Made by a program: the position numbers and the translations under genes
NCBI GenBank assembly: GCA_019321725.1
Contig: CM033110.1
Location: forward strand, 23,181,210-23,245,209
From: Paulownia fortunei
Lineage: Eukaryota; Streptophyta; Magnoliopsida; Lamiales; Paulowniaceae
Length of the DNA: 64,000 nt
Direction: 5' to 3'
The notes under the pieces: generated by a model
The model's input: only the letters and a program-made list of their open reading frames with translations
What the model was told of the DNA's origin: nothing
Databases searched by the model: none
Shown: positions 13,721-25,092 of the stretch, piece after piece
Layout of the letters: every line of letters starts with the position of its first letter
Position numbering within the stretch: position 1 is the first letter of the stretch

Positions 13721-15736
13721 ATGTCCCCAGTCGCCGTGCTCCTCCGTCTCCTCCTCCTCCATCATCTCGTCCTCACCACCACCGCCGCCGCCCCAATCAT
13801 CGGTCTGGACTCGTTCCTCACCCAACAATCCCGCAAAGACCCACAAGCCGCCAATGATTCCTTCCTCTTCCTCCCCTCCTCCCTCAAAAACCCCCTTGCC
13901 CACCCCTCCCCAACTCACCCTCCCATCCCATCCTCCCTTCTCTCCCTCAACCTCCCCATCCCCATCACGCTCCACTTAGTGGGTCCCACCTTCTCCTCCT
14001 CTGCACCTTCCCTCCTCTCCTCCTTCCTCTCCTCCGCCGTCTCCTCCGATCTCTTCCACGTCATCACTCCATTCTCCTCCTCTGCCCACCACCTCTCCCT
14101 ATCCCACTCCCTCCACCTCTCCGCTTCTCTCTCCTCTCCCTCTCTCTCCACCTCCCTCTCCTCCGCCCTCAATTCCTACCTCACATCATCCCCCTCCCCC
14201 CTCCGATCCCCCCTATCCGCCGTCCCGTACTCCCTTGTCGACGAAATTATTCGCCAAGACTTCGAAAAGGAGAAGCCCATTAACTCTTTCCACATCTACA
14301 TTATCCATCTTGGATCGCAGCCAAAACCTTATGCTTACAGCTATACCCCTGGGGACAGCTCACCGGGTTTTACGAAATGCTTGGGCAGCATTTGGACAGG
14401 AAAAGATCGGTACTTGTGGATTGATTTGGGAGCTGGGCCGGTCGATTATGGGCCTGCTTTATCGGGTGATGGGGTCTTGCCGAAAGGTGAGTTTCACCCA
14501 TTGGCGGCGCTCCACGGCCGACCCAAGTCGCAAAAGGCGTTGCTTTCGGACTTGGCTTCGTTGGTGTGGAGTGCTTATCAGGTACTTCTTGTCCCCTCTT
14601 TGAGAATTCCTGTGCCTTTTGAGAATTCCTTGATTGTTGAATTTGTTCATATACATGGTGATGGTGGTAGTTTTGGGTTGGATTGGAAGTCTATAGAGAG
14701 GACTTTTATGGATGAGGTTAATGACCGTGGGCTGTTGTTGAGGGATCAGAGTTTGAGTTTTAAGAAATATGAGGTGAAGTTGTCTGAGTGCTCGATTTGC
14801 TCGTTCGCGATTGCAAGGGCAACCACTTCGTACACTTCTAGGTACTTGTTCGATAATTATACTTTGATTGTGAGCGAGTATTTGGACTCGAAGCGTTTGC
14901 ATCAGACAATCTTGGAATTGGTTGAGGAGTTCAGAAGAGTAGGGAAGCTGCCTGAGGAGGACTTTGGTAGAGTCCTTCCGGTATATGTTTTTGATCTTGA
15001 TGTCAGTACGATACTGTTGCTAGATCGGTATCACCAGTCAGTGGCATTTAAGGATATGGTGATTGCAGTCAGGACAAAGAGTACGCAGACTGTGAGTGAC
15101 TATAGTTGCAATGGGCATCATGTATTCACACAGACTCGGGAACTTGAAAGACCGCTTGTGGGTTCTATTTTGCAGAGCATGTGGGGGGTTTCACCCACCC
15201 ATCTGGTCTGGAGCCCTAGGCATAATAGTTCTCTTGTGGACTACACGTGGAGTGTTGGACAGACACCATTTGGGCCCTTTTCGGAGATATCTTCATTATC
15301 TTTTGTTCAGAAGGATGCTGCTAGGAGAAATGTTCTTTTGACATCTTTGAATTACAGCATTACAAGTGGAATTGATGTTCTTGAGTCAATTGTTGCACAT
15401 GGTGGAGATAGAAAACTTCTGAAACAGAACCGACATACGGAATTTTTACAGAGATGGAACTTGTTTAGGTACAAGCTGGACAAGTCTATTTCTGCTATGT
15501 CACATTTTGATTATGAGATGGCTTTGTATTATCTGAGGTCTTCTGATCACGATCTATATGCTATCCACTCTCTCGTGTATCATGCATCTCAAGAGTTAGA
15601 GGCGTCACTCATTTGTTTCAAGGATCCACCATTTCCATGGACGTCTGTTCTGCTGTCCGCTGGAATTTTCTTTGCTTTGTTTTATGTGTATGCAAAAAGA
15701 GACAAATTATTTCAAAACAAGAGGAAACAGTTTTAA
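13721..15736 (+). CDS. Type I membrane protein, DUF7906 family (At3g28720-like)
   Basis: A single uninterrupted 671-aa ORF in a window where nearly every other gene has introns. Residues 1-23 are a signal peptide (hydrophobic Leu-rich core ending TTTAAAA). A Ser/Pro/Leu-rich, low-complexity segment runs to about residue 165, followed by a conserved lumenal domain with a CSICSF cysteine pair. A single transmembrane helix (SVLLSAGIFFALFYVYA) lies near the C-terminus, with a short basic tail, KRDKLFQNKRKQF. The last five residues, KRKQF, fit the KxKxx ER-retrieval pattern. The sequence resembles the plant transmembrane proteins At3g28720 and At5g58100, the latter linked to pollen exine formation. 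Biochemical function is unknown. The first 500 coding bases are extremely pyrimidine-rich. Confidence 0.85.
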   Translation: MSPVAVLLRLLLLHHLVLTTTAAAPIIGLDSFLTQQSRKDPQAANDSFLFLPSSLKNPLAHPSPTHPPIPSSLLSLNLPIPITLHLVGPTFSSSAPSLLSSFLSSAVSSDLFHVITPFSSSAHHLSLSHSLHLSASLSSPSLSTSLSSALNSYLTSSPSPLRSPLSAVPYSLVDEIIRQDFEKEKPINSFHIYIIHLGSQPKPYAYSYTPGDSSPGFTKCLGSIWTGKDRYLWIDLGAGPVDYGPALSGDGVLPKGEFHPLAALHGRPKSQKALLSDLASLVWSAYQVLLVPSLRIPVPFENSLIVEFVHIHGDGGSFGLDWKSIERTFMDEVNDRGLLLRDQSLSFKKYEVKLSECSICSFAIARATTSYTSRYLFDNYTLIVSEYLDSKRLHQTILELVEEFRRVGKLPEEDFGRVLPVYVFDLDVSTILLLDRYHQSVAFKDMVIAVRTKSTQTVSDYSCNGHHVFTQTRELERPLVGSILQSMWGVSPTHLVWSPRHNSSLVDYTWSVGQTPFGPFSEISSLSFVQKDAARRNVLLTSLNYSITSGIDVLESIVAHGGDRKLLKQNRHTEFLQRWNLFRYKLDKSISAMSHFDYEMALYYLRSSDHDLYAIHSLVYHASQELEASLICFKDPPFPWTSVLLSAGIFFALFYVYAKRDKLFQNKRKQF

Positions 15737-17276
15737 AGTTTTGAAAGTGTCAGGCTTTGTGTGTTTGAATCAATACATCTGTATTTCAAATAGAGAGGTA
15801 ATACACTTGCTCGGATTGTATAATTCAGTTTGCCAAGAAATGCGGTTTGACTTTACATTGATTTCCCTTCAAATCCTCATCCAGTGTTAGTCTCTTTTCT
15901 ATGTAGCCAGATATGTTACTATGACGCTGCCTGGATCATAAATTGTGTTATTCTGCTTTGAATTTTGGCACACACTGTAACATGCATCAAATCCATTAGT
16001 CTCTTATGTTCATATGGAGGTGGAATTTGTGCAGCTGACTTTTTCAGTATTAGCCAGCAATGTGGATGACTATGTTTTGTGGAGTGAGATTATCAAGAAT
16101 ATAATGTGTTAACTTGATGTAATTTGCTAGTAGTACGCTTCCTTTGATTACTCTCGGTGATAGATTTTCTGAAGTTTTATTGATACTATTGGACTTTTTA
16201 ATAATGAAGACTTATGTGGAATTTAAATTGTTAATAAAGCAAAGGGAGCTCCATCTCCATGTGAAATAATACTTTATAACCATTCAATTCTCGACGTCTT
16301 TTCTTCATGAGGGTTTAAGGGATGGGACACCATAAATATGAATCAAGATGTTGAATGTGCTATTCAATCATCTACAGGCCATTACATTTTCCACTGGTTG
16401 TATTTTGATTTGGGGTTTTGCCTATATATGCATCTCTTTTCATGTTTTGATGGTCTCCTCCTTTGTTATAAAAGAACATAATCAGGTAGGGAAATTAAAA
16501 AAAAAAAGGGTTAGAATAAACATGGGATCAGGTGGTACATTTTCGGTCAACGCGAGAATTCTCATCCATTGATCCAAAAAACATTCATGTCATCATTTGG
16601 AATTTTCATTGCTCCAAAGAGTTCACTGACTATGCTCTGCTTTCAAATTTGTCCCTGCTGAATCTACCTTCTTTGAAGCTTTCTTGGGTTTGAAAGGCAT
16701 GGGTGAATGATCAGAGGCAAGGGTGGGTGACTGGGTAGCAAACAGGGATGAAACTGGGAATCCTCTTTCATTTTGTCCAGCTCTTATGGTGTGGACAAGC
16801 AGGAACAAAAACCTTCAGTGCCTGTTTTTCCCATTTGACATTTGAAGCCGTTATCTGTGGATGTACTTTGAAAAAAGTTTACTACTGACACCATATTTGG
16901 CTCCAGCCCTAAATTGTAACAAATAGATAAAAATGCAACTTTCCGAGCAAGACCATGAAGCTCATATATTACACAGGCCAAGAAGAGCTGCAGAAAGAAA
17001 TTCTTCCAAGGATCAAAATCATTTCCTACAATATTTTCACTCAAACTGATATTGTGGACAAACACTGTTATTCTATTTTTACAAAGTCCCTGATACAGAT
17101 ACACTGTATCCGCTGTGCCAATCTTTGTGTAAAAAGGTAAACAAGAAAGTAACTCTTCATGTATACATTTATCTACAAGGAATAACTTTAATTGAAGTTT
17201 GTGGTAATTAGCAGATAGGGGCCACGCCTATTTTGTTACTCCCAATCATGTCTGGACAATCATAATTGAAATGGAG
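15737..17276. other. 3' convergent region
   Basis: Convergent spacer between the rightward membrane-protein gene and the leftward AP2 gene. It holds both 3' UTRs. The segment 17208-17276 is the former C-terminal coding tail of the AP2 gene, still recognisable downstream of its premature stop. No other gene is supported. Confidence 0.55.
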
Positions 17277-19102
17277 TTATCCTTGCAACTCAATCCAATT
17301 ACTATTGGAAGAGAGCAAAAATGGAATATCATAGAACAAATCCCCATATTCATCATTACATCTTGCCTGTTGCAGGTTCTTGGTGTTTTCATCCTTACTC
17401 TCTTCTTCTGACAGATTTGAGTTCTTCTCGACCAGTTCTCTGAATACTGAAGATCTAAGTAGCAGACTCAATGCTGTCTGAGATGAAGACTTCTTGCATG
17501 AACTAAATGAGATATTTCTTCCGTACTTCTCTTGCTTACTCATGGCATCTACCCTAGAAGCTTTTGTTGGTAAGCAGGAGGATTGCAATTTTATGTTCGA
17601 GCAAAGTGATGATAACACTTCCTGTGATTCTGTGCTTGGCTTTGTTTCCTGAGCAGGACCTGAATTGTTTGCTCCTGGCTTCAACCATCTAATGTAGGTA
17701 CTCAATTCAAAGTTGGTGACAGCGTTGATTCCTCTGTACTCTATTGCTGCAATGTCATATGCTCGAGCTGCCTCTTCTTGGGTACCTGCACATATATATG
17801 TTTATGATGAGATAAGCAATGGCTTACTCGTAATACTAGTTTATAAGATCCTAATCATGGTCAGATAATGAATCCTATTTTACTTCATTTCTTTCTTTTG
17901 CTTTTAATGCTTCATTTTCCTTTTTTGTTGTCATTCATTGTTTTCATGATGAAATTCTTAGTAGTTCGGTTTTACTTACTGTAAGTGCCGAGGTAGAGGT
18001 ACTTATTTCCAAAGACTCTCCCTATTCTCGCTTCCCATCTTCCATTGTGATGGTGTCTGCATTTGTTGCCATTGATAAATTTAGAATTACTAGCTAAAAA
18101 TTACTGTAAGTATAAAATTAATCATACTTTCTGGATTATGTACCTAGCGACTCCTCTGTACATTGACACCCCTCTTGAAAACCCACTGCTCTTTCTGCAG
18201 TATGGAAGATTTGTTCAGTTAATTCATCCATTTCCACAATGAATATCTGTCTAATCACATGAAATGGTGTAATTGTTAAATTCTACCTTCTCAATGAGGC
18301 TAGGTACTCTTCTTTCGTGACAGTCTGCATAATTTCAATTTCTTTCTCATAATCTGATATCTGCGGCAATTGTCAAGGGAACTGATAAGTAGTTGTGAAT
18401 GTATGCATTATGACACTTATCATATAGTTAAAATACTTACAGGAAAATTGGTAAAAGTTGATGTCCCCCAATACTTCAACGCAGCTAAATCATAAGCTCT
18501 TGCTGCAGCTTCCTCCTCATTATAGGCGCCTGAGGAGTTTTGGTAGATGAAGGCCTTAGTTTATGTTTTAACAGTGGAATTCTTATGAAAAGTTGACAAT
18601 TCGTCAAAATTGATGCTGAACTAAAGAGTACTCACCAAGATAGACTGTTCATTTTGATTTCCATTGCACAATCCACCATGAAATAAGACACCAGTTTCAT
18701 GTCAGGAACTGACAGTACAGTAGAAAAATAACTGCAAGAACTTGGAGAAGAGTAAGGTCAATTACCTTGTTTCCCCTTTTTCTTTTGAGTGACGTTCCAT
18801 GAGAGTTTATCCCACAAATGTGCCTCATATCTTCCTGTCCATTTATGCCTGCTGACCCCTCGAAATCTTGAACTTCTCTTCACAGTTGTTGGAGCAGAAG
18901 TTGGGTCACATTCTTGTTGCTGTATCAGTTGAGTGTTGCCAAGAACAGAAGCGGTTGCATCTCTTCTTCTACGCTTGACACACCTTGCTTGAGGAGCCTC
19001 TCCATCTATCATGCAGGTGTGGTGCCTCTTTGGGTGCTCTTCACTTTTTGTCAGTGTCATTGCCATTTCCAGTTTTTTCTGTAAAGTACTCTCTTTGTAC
19101 AT
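17277..19102 (-). CDS. WRI3/WRI4-like double-AP2 transcription factor, C-terminally truncated copy
   Basis: AP2-family DNA-binding factor of the WRINKLED group, whose members activate glycolytic and fatty-acid or cutin biosynthesis genes. Exons on the minus strand: 19102-18766, 18644-18636 (9 nt, encoding VYL), 18529-18441, 18360-18287, 18194-18144, 18056-17980, 17785-17277. They total 1146 nt, or 381 aa. The paralog to the right supports the internal ATG at 19066 as the conserved start (369 aa); the ATG at 19102 is an extra in-frame start found only here. Two AP2 domains are intact: [20 protein letters not shown] through [12 protein letters not shown], and [20 protein letters not shown] through [15 protein letters not shown] basic KRRRRD stretch is a likely NLS. 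The reading frame ends at TAA 17279-17277 where the paralog has Gln CAA; 22 further tail codons are preserved beyond it. Probably functional for DNA binding, though the loss of the tail may change activity. Confidence 0.9.
18636..18644 (-). other. 9-nt micro-exon (VYL)
   Basis: The exon TCTATCTTG is flanked by an AG acceptor at 18646-18645 and a GT donor at 18635-18634. It completes Q-VYL-G within the first AP2 domain. A 9-nt VYL micro-exon is a known hallmark of WRI1-type genes. Confidence 0.95.
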
Positions 19103-21793
19103 TCCTCTGATGTTCTTTCTGATGCTTTTTTTCTCGCTTGACAGCTAGGAATGAGATTTCTCCTGTTTATATAATCTTTTATACTTCTTTTGGTTTTATT
19201 ATGTTTTGTCTGTTGTTGCTATAACTTGTATTGTACAAGGACAGAAACGGAGATGATCCCAATGACCTGAGGTCAGCTTGAGACAAAGTTAATTATCCAT
19301 GTACGATTTCTAGACATAGGAATCAAATTAGGAGTTCGCAATGTAGCCAATTATTTTATTAAGGGTTAGTTACAGCAACCTTTTCCGATTGTGTCCTTTT
19401 TTTTTAAAATAATTATCAAAACCCCTCTTTAAGTTTTCTACATTAACAAAACTCACCCTTCTGTTAGAAATTTAAATGGAAGATGCTGATATCATTAAAA
19501 ATAATATTTAGACTTCCTGTTTTACTTTAATCCAACTGTTTGAAGTTTTTAAGACAAAAATCCCCTTGGTAATATATCAAACTTCGAGAGGGTGTTATTA
19601 CAATGAATTTAAAAATTCATGAATATTTTAAGCCTTTCTTTCTTTAGCAATATTCTTCATAATATTTTTTCTTAAGATTCATTTCTTGAATATTTTTTGT
19701 TTTTTAAATTCCCCTTTTAGATACCATTTTATTTTTTTAATATAAAATTTTATTTTTGTTTTTATGCATCAATATGACTTTTTCGTAATTTTTATGTATT
19801 TAAATGAATCAAAAAAGAATTGCGCTTAATCTAACTATACATTACTAGTACTCTGAATAGTCACAAAAATGTTAGTTATTGAAATATAATGATGCCAAAA
19901 AGGTTGGAAGAATTTTTTTCATAATTATGAAAGTAGGAAGGGTATAGTAACAATTTAACTAATTCTTAGGAGGAGGTGGGTGTAATTGACCGTTTTTATT
20001 AACTTACATAATATATTATTTTGTTTATTTCCTTGAGGGTATCTTCAGTTTATTTGGTCTCTTCTGGTTCCAGCACAGAACATAACGAAGCTAGCGGCTA
20101 GTACAAATACTTTGTCCACATTTGGTTAAAAGGCTAAACCTTTCAAAAGATATGGGACAGAATTCATAGTTAATATCGTTGAAAAGATTCTTACCTGGTA
20201 ACATGTCTTGAAAACTTTCTTACTGTAGCTCTTAGTTTTTTTCCGAACGGTTTAGCTCATCTGCGTTGGATCTGTTCATCCACTTCTTAATTTTATTGGT
20301 AATGCATTATTTTCCTCGTTATATTTTCTGCACTGTTCCATGGTTGATCATGGTTACAATTTGATTGTTTTCTTACTATGCATGTCATGAGGGCTTGCTT
20401 AAAATTTGGGCACATAATATGAAAGGAAAGAAAGCCATTGCTGTAAATCGGAGATGACTGTATCTTTGCTTTAGCCATTATCGTACTATTCCTAGATTGT
20501 GGTAATTTTTATATTGAAAGCTTACAGCCAAGGGTAGATGAATTTTCATGAATTCCAACTATGAGACATCTAATGAGAAAAAGGAAGTTAACACTAACAA
20601 TGAAAACCAGGAAAATGTTCAGGTTACAGCAGATTTATTTCCCAGTAAACCAAACAAGGTTTGGTGCGTCCATCATCAAAAGCCTTGTTTGAATCTTTGT
20701 CAATTTCATCTGCGAAGTGGCACATGGGAAATTCAAATTAAATGGACAAAGTGAAAAGAAGGCTTTAAGAGACGCTTGTAGCGGTTGATTTATGTCCAGC
20801 CTCTTTTTAAATGTCATCAGAGAACAAACATCATCTCAGGAATGCACATCCTTCCAGACATAAGCGAAAATGCTGTAATAACACTTATGAAGTCCTGATG
20901 GCAGTTCATGTATCCCAAGAGGTGATTAATGGCAGGTAGTGGTTTGTCTAATGATCTTGAATTCTCATTTTCCTGTTTTGGTTCTGACTATTGGAGTTAA
21001 TGGCTGTAGATACATATTAACCAATTGTAATAATAATAGTGTGTTACACTATTTTTTAAATGGTGCAAGTAATCTAGGATTTGTTTCAATCAGAATTTTG
21101 GATATTGATAGATGATTATCAGACCATAAATGGACATGATAGTATTAGCATCACTGTTCGTAAGAATATTTTGAAACCGGTCTTTGTCCTTCTCATAAAT
21201 TCAAAAGGATTATTGTTCTTTTAGCAATTATTGCTCAAAGTAATGTTAGTTAGAATTGCTGCTCGAGAATGAGACTCTTCTTATTCCCTCTTCCTCTTTA
21301 TTTTTCCATCTGTCATTTTCCATTCTTATTTAGAGGATGAGGATGCATGTTTAACTGATCAATTAGTTTGTTTAATGGGAACTTCATGTGCTGGGTATAT
21401 CTTTTAGTTGGAATTATTTGTAACAGAATCTGAAGAAAAAGAATTGATTTGGCTGCTGTCACTATTGACCAACAACCGGAACATTGTGAATTAATTGAAT
21501 GAATGGTACCCTTTGCACATTGGAAAGCTATAGGCGGAGAACCCTTCAAAGGAACACGCCCTATCCTTGAAGAACTCTTTTACACAAGAATTTTCATACA
21601 ACTTGATGTGATGGATACGTGCTATTCAGTTTCTTTTGTTTTATATTCACAAGGTCCCTGAAATTTAAAAAATGAACCATGTGTCTGCCCAAACTGGAAT
21701 CCTGTATAAGAAGAGTAGACTGTTTGTGAGAGCAAATAAATGCTCTTCATATGTATAGACACACAGAAAACTCAAATTGATGGTATCTGCTGA
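19103..21793. other. Spacer between tandem AP2 genes
   Basis: A 2.7-kb spacer holding the promoter of the left AP2 copy and the 3' flank of the right copy. About 19360-20000 looks like a degenerate non-autonomous repeat with imperfect inverted ends (GTTAGTTACAGCAACC at the left, a reverse-complement-like GGTGGGTGTAATTGACC at the right). An open stretch near 20548-20754 with a Cys/His-rich run (WCVHHQKPCLNLCQFH) matches no family that I recognise and is probably chance. Confidence 0.5.
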
Positions 21794-23595
21794 TTAGTAG
21801 ATAGTGGCCCCTATGGTGCACCCAACCGTGTCTGGACAATCATAGTCGAAATGGAGTTGTCCTTGTAACTCAATGCTGTGGCCATTAGAAGACACTACAA
21901 ATGGGATATCTTCACTTCCATCACAAAAGATCCCTCCATATTCATAATCACTGCCCACCCGTGTCAGGTTTTTCCTGTTTTTGCCATCAATTTCTTCTTC
22001 TGAGACATTTGAGTTCTTCTCAAGGAGTTCTCTATATACAGAAGACCGGAAGAGTAGGCCCAGGGCTGTTGGAGAAGATTTGCTACATGGACTAATAGGG
22101 AGTTTACTAGAAAATGTTTCCTGCAGGTCATCAGCTCCAGAAGCTTTTCTTTTTAAACAGGGGGAAAGAGATTCCTCTCTTGTTAGGAAAGGGGATGACA
22201 ATGCTGGGGAATCTGTGCTTGGTTTTGTTTCTTGAGCAGGAACGGAAATGTTGGCTCCTGGTTTCAACCATCTGATGTAGGTGCTCAAGTCAAAGTTGGT
22301 GACAGCATTGATACCTCTGTATTCTATTGCTGCCATATCATAAGCTCGAGCTGCCTCTTCTTGTGTACCTGTAAACAAATGAGCAACTTTAATATCACAT
22401 AGACATGCTTGCTTATACTAACTCCGGGAACTCCAATTGGGTTGCAGATAACATACTGTAAGTGCCAAGGTAGAGGTACTTATTTCCAAAAACCCTTCCT
22501 ATCCTTGCTTCCCATCTTCCATTATGATGGTGTCTGCATTTTTTCCAATGACATGTTAGGTTATCCTCTAAAATATTAAATCATGAAACTGATATTATAT
22601 ATGAATGGGGATTATATATACCTTGCAACTCCTCTGTACTTTGAAACCCCTCTTGAAAAGCCGCTACTTTTTCTACAGTACCATAAATTGTGTCATTATT
22701 GCATCATTATTTGAGTATTGCATCCATATGAACTCTCAATAATTTTGACTACATGAGATGAGATAAAACACTAGTACCTTCTCAGTGAAGCTAGATACTC
22801 TTCTTTCGTCACACTCTGCATAATTTCAATTTCCATTTCATAATCAGATATCTGCAGAAAATATCAATAAAATTGGTTAGAATCTGGGGCTTATATGGAC
22901 ATGGAGAAAATTGTTTCACATGCATAACTGTTGATAATCATACAGGAAAATTGGTGGAAGTTGATGTTCCCCAATACTTAAGTGCGGCCAAGTCATAGGC
23001 TCTTGCTGCAGCTTCCTCATCATCATAAGCCCCTGAAGAATATTGATATATGATAGCCTCAGTTTATATCTCTGATAAGTCCTACAAAAACCTTAAACAA
23101 AATGAAACATACATAGTGATACTTTAAACTTCGAGGCAGAATTGTACTTACCAAGATAAACTGTCCATTTTCAATTTCCATTCCAAAGCGGAGACCATGA
23201 GTGAAAATACGAAGTTTCAAGTCGGGCATTAATATTCCTCCAAACAAAAAAAACAGGAAAGAAAAAATAGTTCAGAAGATTAATTGTAAGATACCTTGTT
23301 TGCCCTTTTTCTTCTGAGTAATGTTCCATGAGAGTTTGTCCCACAAGTGTGCTTCATATCTGCCTGTCCATCTGTGCCTGCTCACACCACGAAACCTCGA
23401 ACTTCTTTTTACAGTTGTTGGTGCAGATGTTGGATCAACTTGTTGGTTTGGTGTTTGTTGACTATCACAATTGAGAATGGCAGCAGCTGTATCTCTTCTT
23501 CTACGCTTAAGAGACCTCGCTTGAGGAGCCCCATCCACCATCCTCACATGACGCCTTGCGAGGTTCTCTTCATTCTTTATCATGGTCATTGCCAT
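21794..23595 (-). CDS. WRI3/WRI4-like double-AP2 transcription factor, full-length copy
   Basis: Tandem paralog of the gene at 17277-19102 and on the same strand. Exons on the minus strand: 23595-23295, 23160-23152 (9-nt VYL micro-exon), 23032-22944, 22851-22778, 22672-22622, 22533-22457, 22368-21794. They sum to 1176 nt, or 391 aa. No in-frame ATG lies upstream before a stop, so the start is firm. A basic KRRRRD stretch lies at residues 30-35. AP2 domain 1 covers about residues 66-133, and the linker [19 protein letters not shown] starts at 134. AP2 domain 2 covers about residues 159-235 ([20 protein letters not shown] to [20 protein letters not shown]). The Ser- and acid-rich C-terminal region ends [14 protein letters not shown]. 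The closest families are Arabidopsis WRI3 (At1g16060, ADAP) and WRI4 (At1g79700); I cannot separate them by eye. Confidence 0.92.
23152..23160 (-). other. 9-nt micro-exon (VYL)
   Basis: The exon TTTATCTTG has an AG acceptor at 23162-23161 and a GTAAGT donor starting at 23151. It encodes VYL in AP2 domain 1, exactly as in the tandem copy. Confidence 0.95.
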
Positions 23596-25050
23596 ATTCA
23601 GTTTGTCTTCCTCAATTGCTTGCTCTATATTTTCCTCTAGTTTCTGTACTTACGACTACTGTTTATCTGGCCTTCTACCTTAATTTATTCTCAATTTCAT
23701 GTGTATATATATAACATTCATGCTTTTTTGGGGTTTATTATGTTTTGTCTTTAGTTGTTGCATCTAGCTTTTGAACAATGACAGGAAGGGCGATGAAAAC
23801 AAGGACTTTGATGAACTTAGGACAAACTTACTTATCCTTGTACTGCCTGCCAGCCATAGGAAGCAAAAATATGACCATATATTATTTATTCTTGTACTGT
23901 GTCCCAGCCACAGGAATCAGGATTGTGACTTCATAATTTGGAATGGCTTGAATGTAGCTGGTTTAACTTCTCAGTAGATACAGTTCAGGGGTCAAATGTC
24001 TCTCTTCTGCCACTAGAAAATATACAAGAGTTGCTTGGTGTATTAATTTCTCAAATAATCTCATTTCTTGTTCTGATGTTGGGATCATAGATTCCTTAAT
24101 ATGCGCCTCCTGCATAAACCAACCTCACTTTTGCTCAATTGTTTCGGCCTTTTCACAGAAAGTGTGAAGCTTGTGAGTTGTGTGTCTACTGCAAAAATGG
24201 TATTGTATGTGATCATCTGAAACTCGGAAACTTTTCCCTATTCAACTGGTACAGACTTGGTGGTAATTTCCTTTATTTTCAGAATGGAAGCTAGAGATCC
24301 TTGTTATTTTTGCTTCATATAACATAAATCCATCTCAAGATTTCTGCATATTTCAGCTGTGACCTCTGTTGAAATTTTAGTTATCCTTGATACGAACACA
24401 CCAAGACATGTTTTAAACAATCATTACCTAAGACAGAACTCATGGTGCACTTCTTCAAAATTTACCTCGGCCCATCAAAAAATATTAGTCATTAATTTGA
24501 CTATTCTTAGCAATGCAGCCATGCTAAAATAAACTGCAAACAACTATAAGAGTAACAACCAGAAGTTTGAAACTTTCTCTATATTATTAAGCAACTGTAA
24601 AGTTTCCAGGAAAACGCCAGATTGTCCGAGATTTCTGTTCATTTCTGTGATAAAATCACTATCAATAAGAATTCAGAGGGTCGGAAGGAATTGACAGGGC
24701 GTCGCATAAGGTCATACTTGAGTATTTTCTTGGATTCATCATCTATATATGCTGATTTGTCTGTTGTTAACCAACTAATTAAGGTTTTGATTTCGTTTTT
24801 GCTTCTTAGGCGGGAACTGAATCATATGGCGATGTTAACTATGGAATCAAAATGTAATATTCTTCCTAGCTCAGTTTTGAAGAATTGAAAATGTTATGCA
24901 AGAATCAAACATAAAATGCAGGATTAGTGGGAACGTCATCATAAGAAATACATGTACGGATTCTTGTAACATGAAAATATTTACTGCTATTTTGCACCAC
25001 TCCGTGTTTAGAATATGCAATGCATGTAATCACAGAAGTATTTTTTTTCA

Positions 25051-25051
<1 letters not shown>

Positions 25052-25084
<33 letters not shown>
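25052..25084. repeat. (CA)n microsatellite
   Basis: About 16 uninterrupted CA units, followed by a short TA run. Confidence 0.95.

Positions 25085-25092
<8 letters not shown>

Noticed and set aside
13688..14172. Open frames of 85-95 aa on the minus strand, Glu/Gly/Arg-rich
   Set aside because: They mirror the pyrimidine-rich start of the DUF7906 gene on the other strand, and their low-complexity products match no family.
20548..20754. 68-aa frame with a Cys/His-rich segment
   Set aside because: Spacing of Cys and His fits no zinc-finger class that I know, and there is no splice or promoter support.
24150..24290. Cys-rich open stretch
   Set aside because: No start codon or splice context, and too short to judge.
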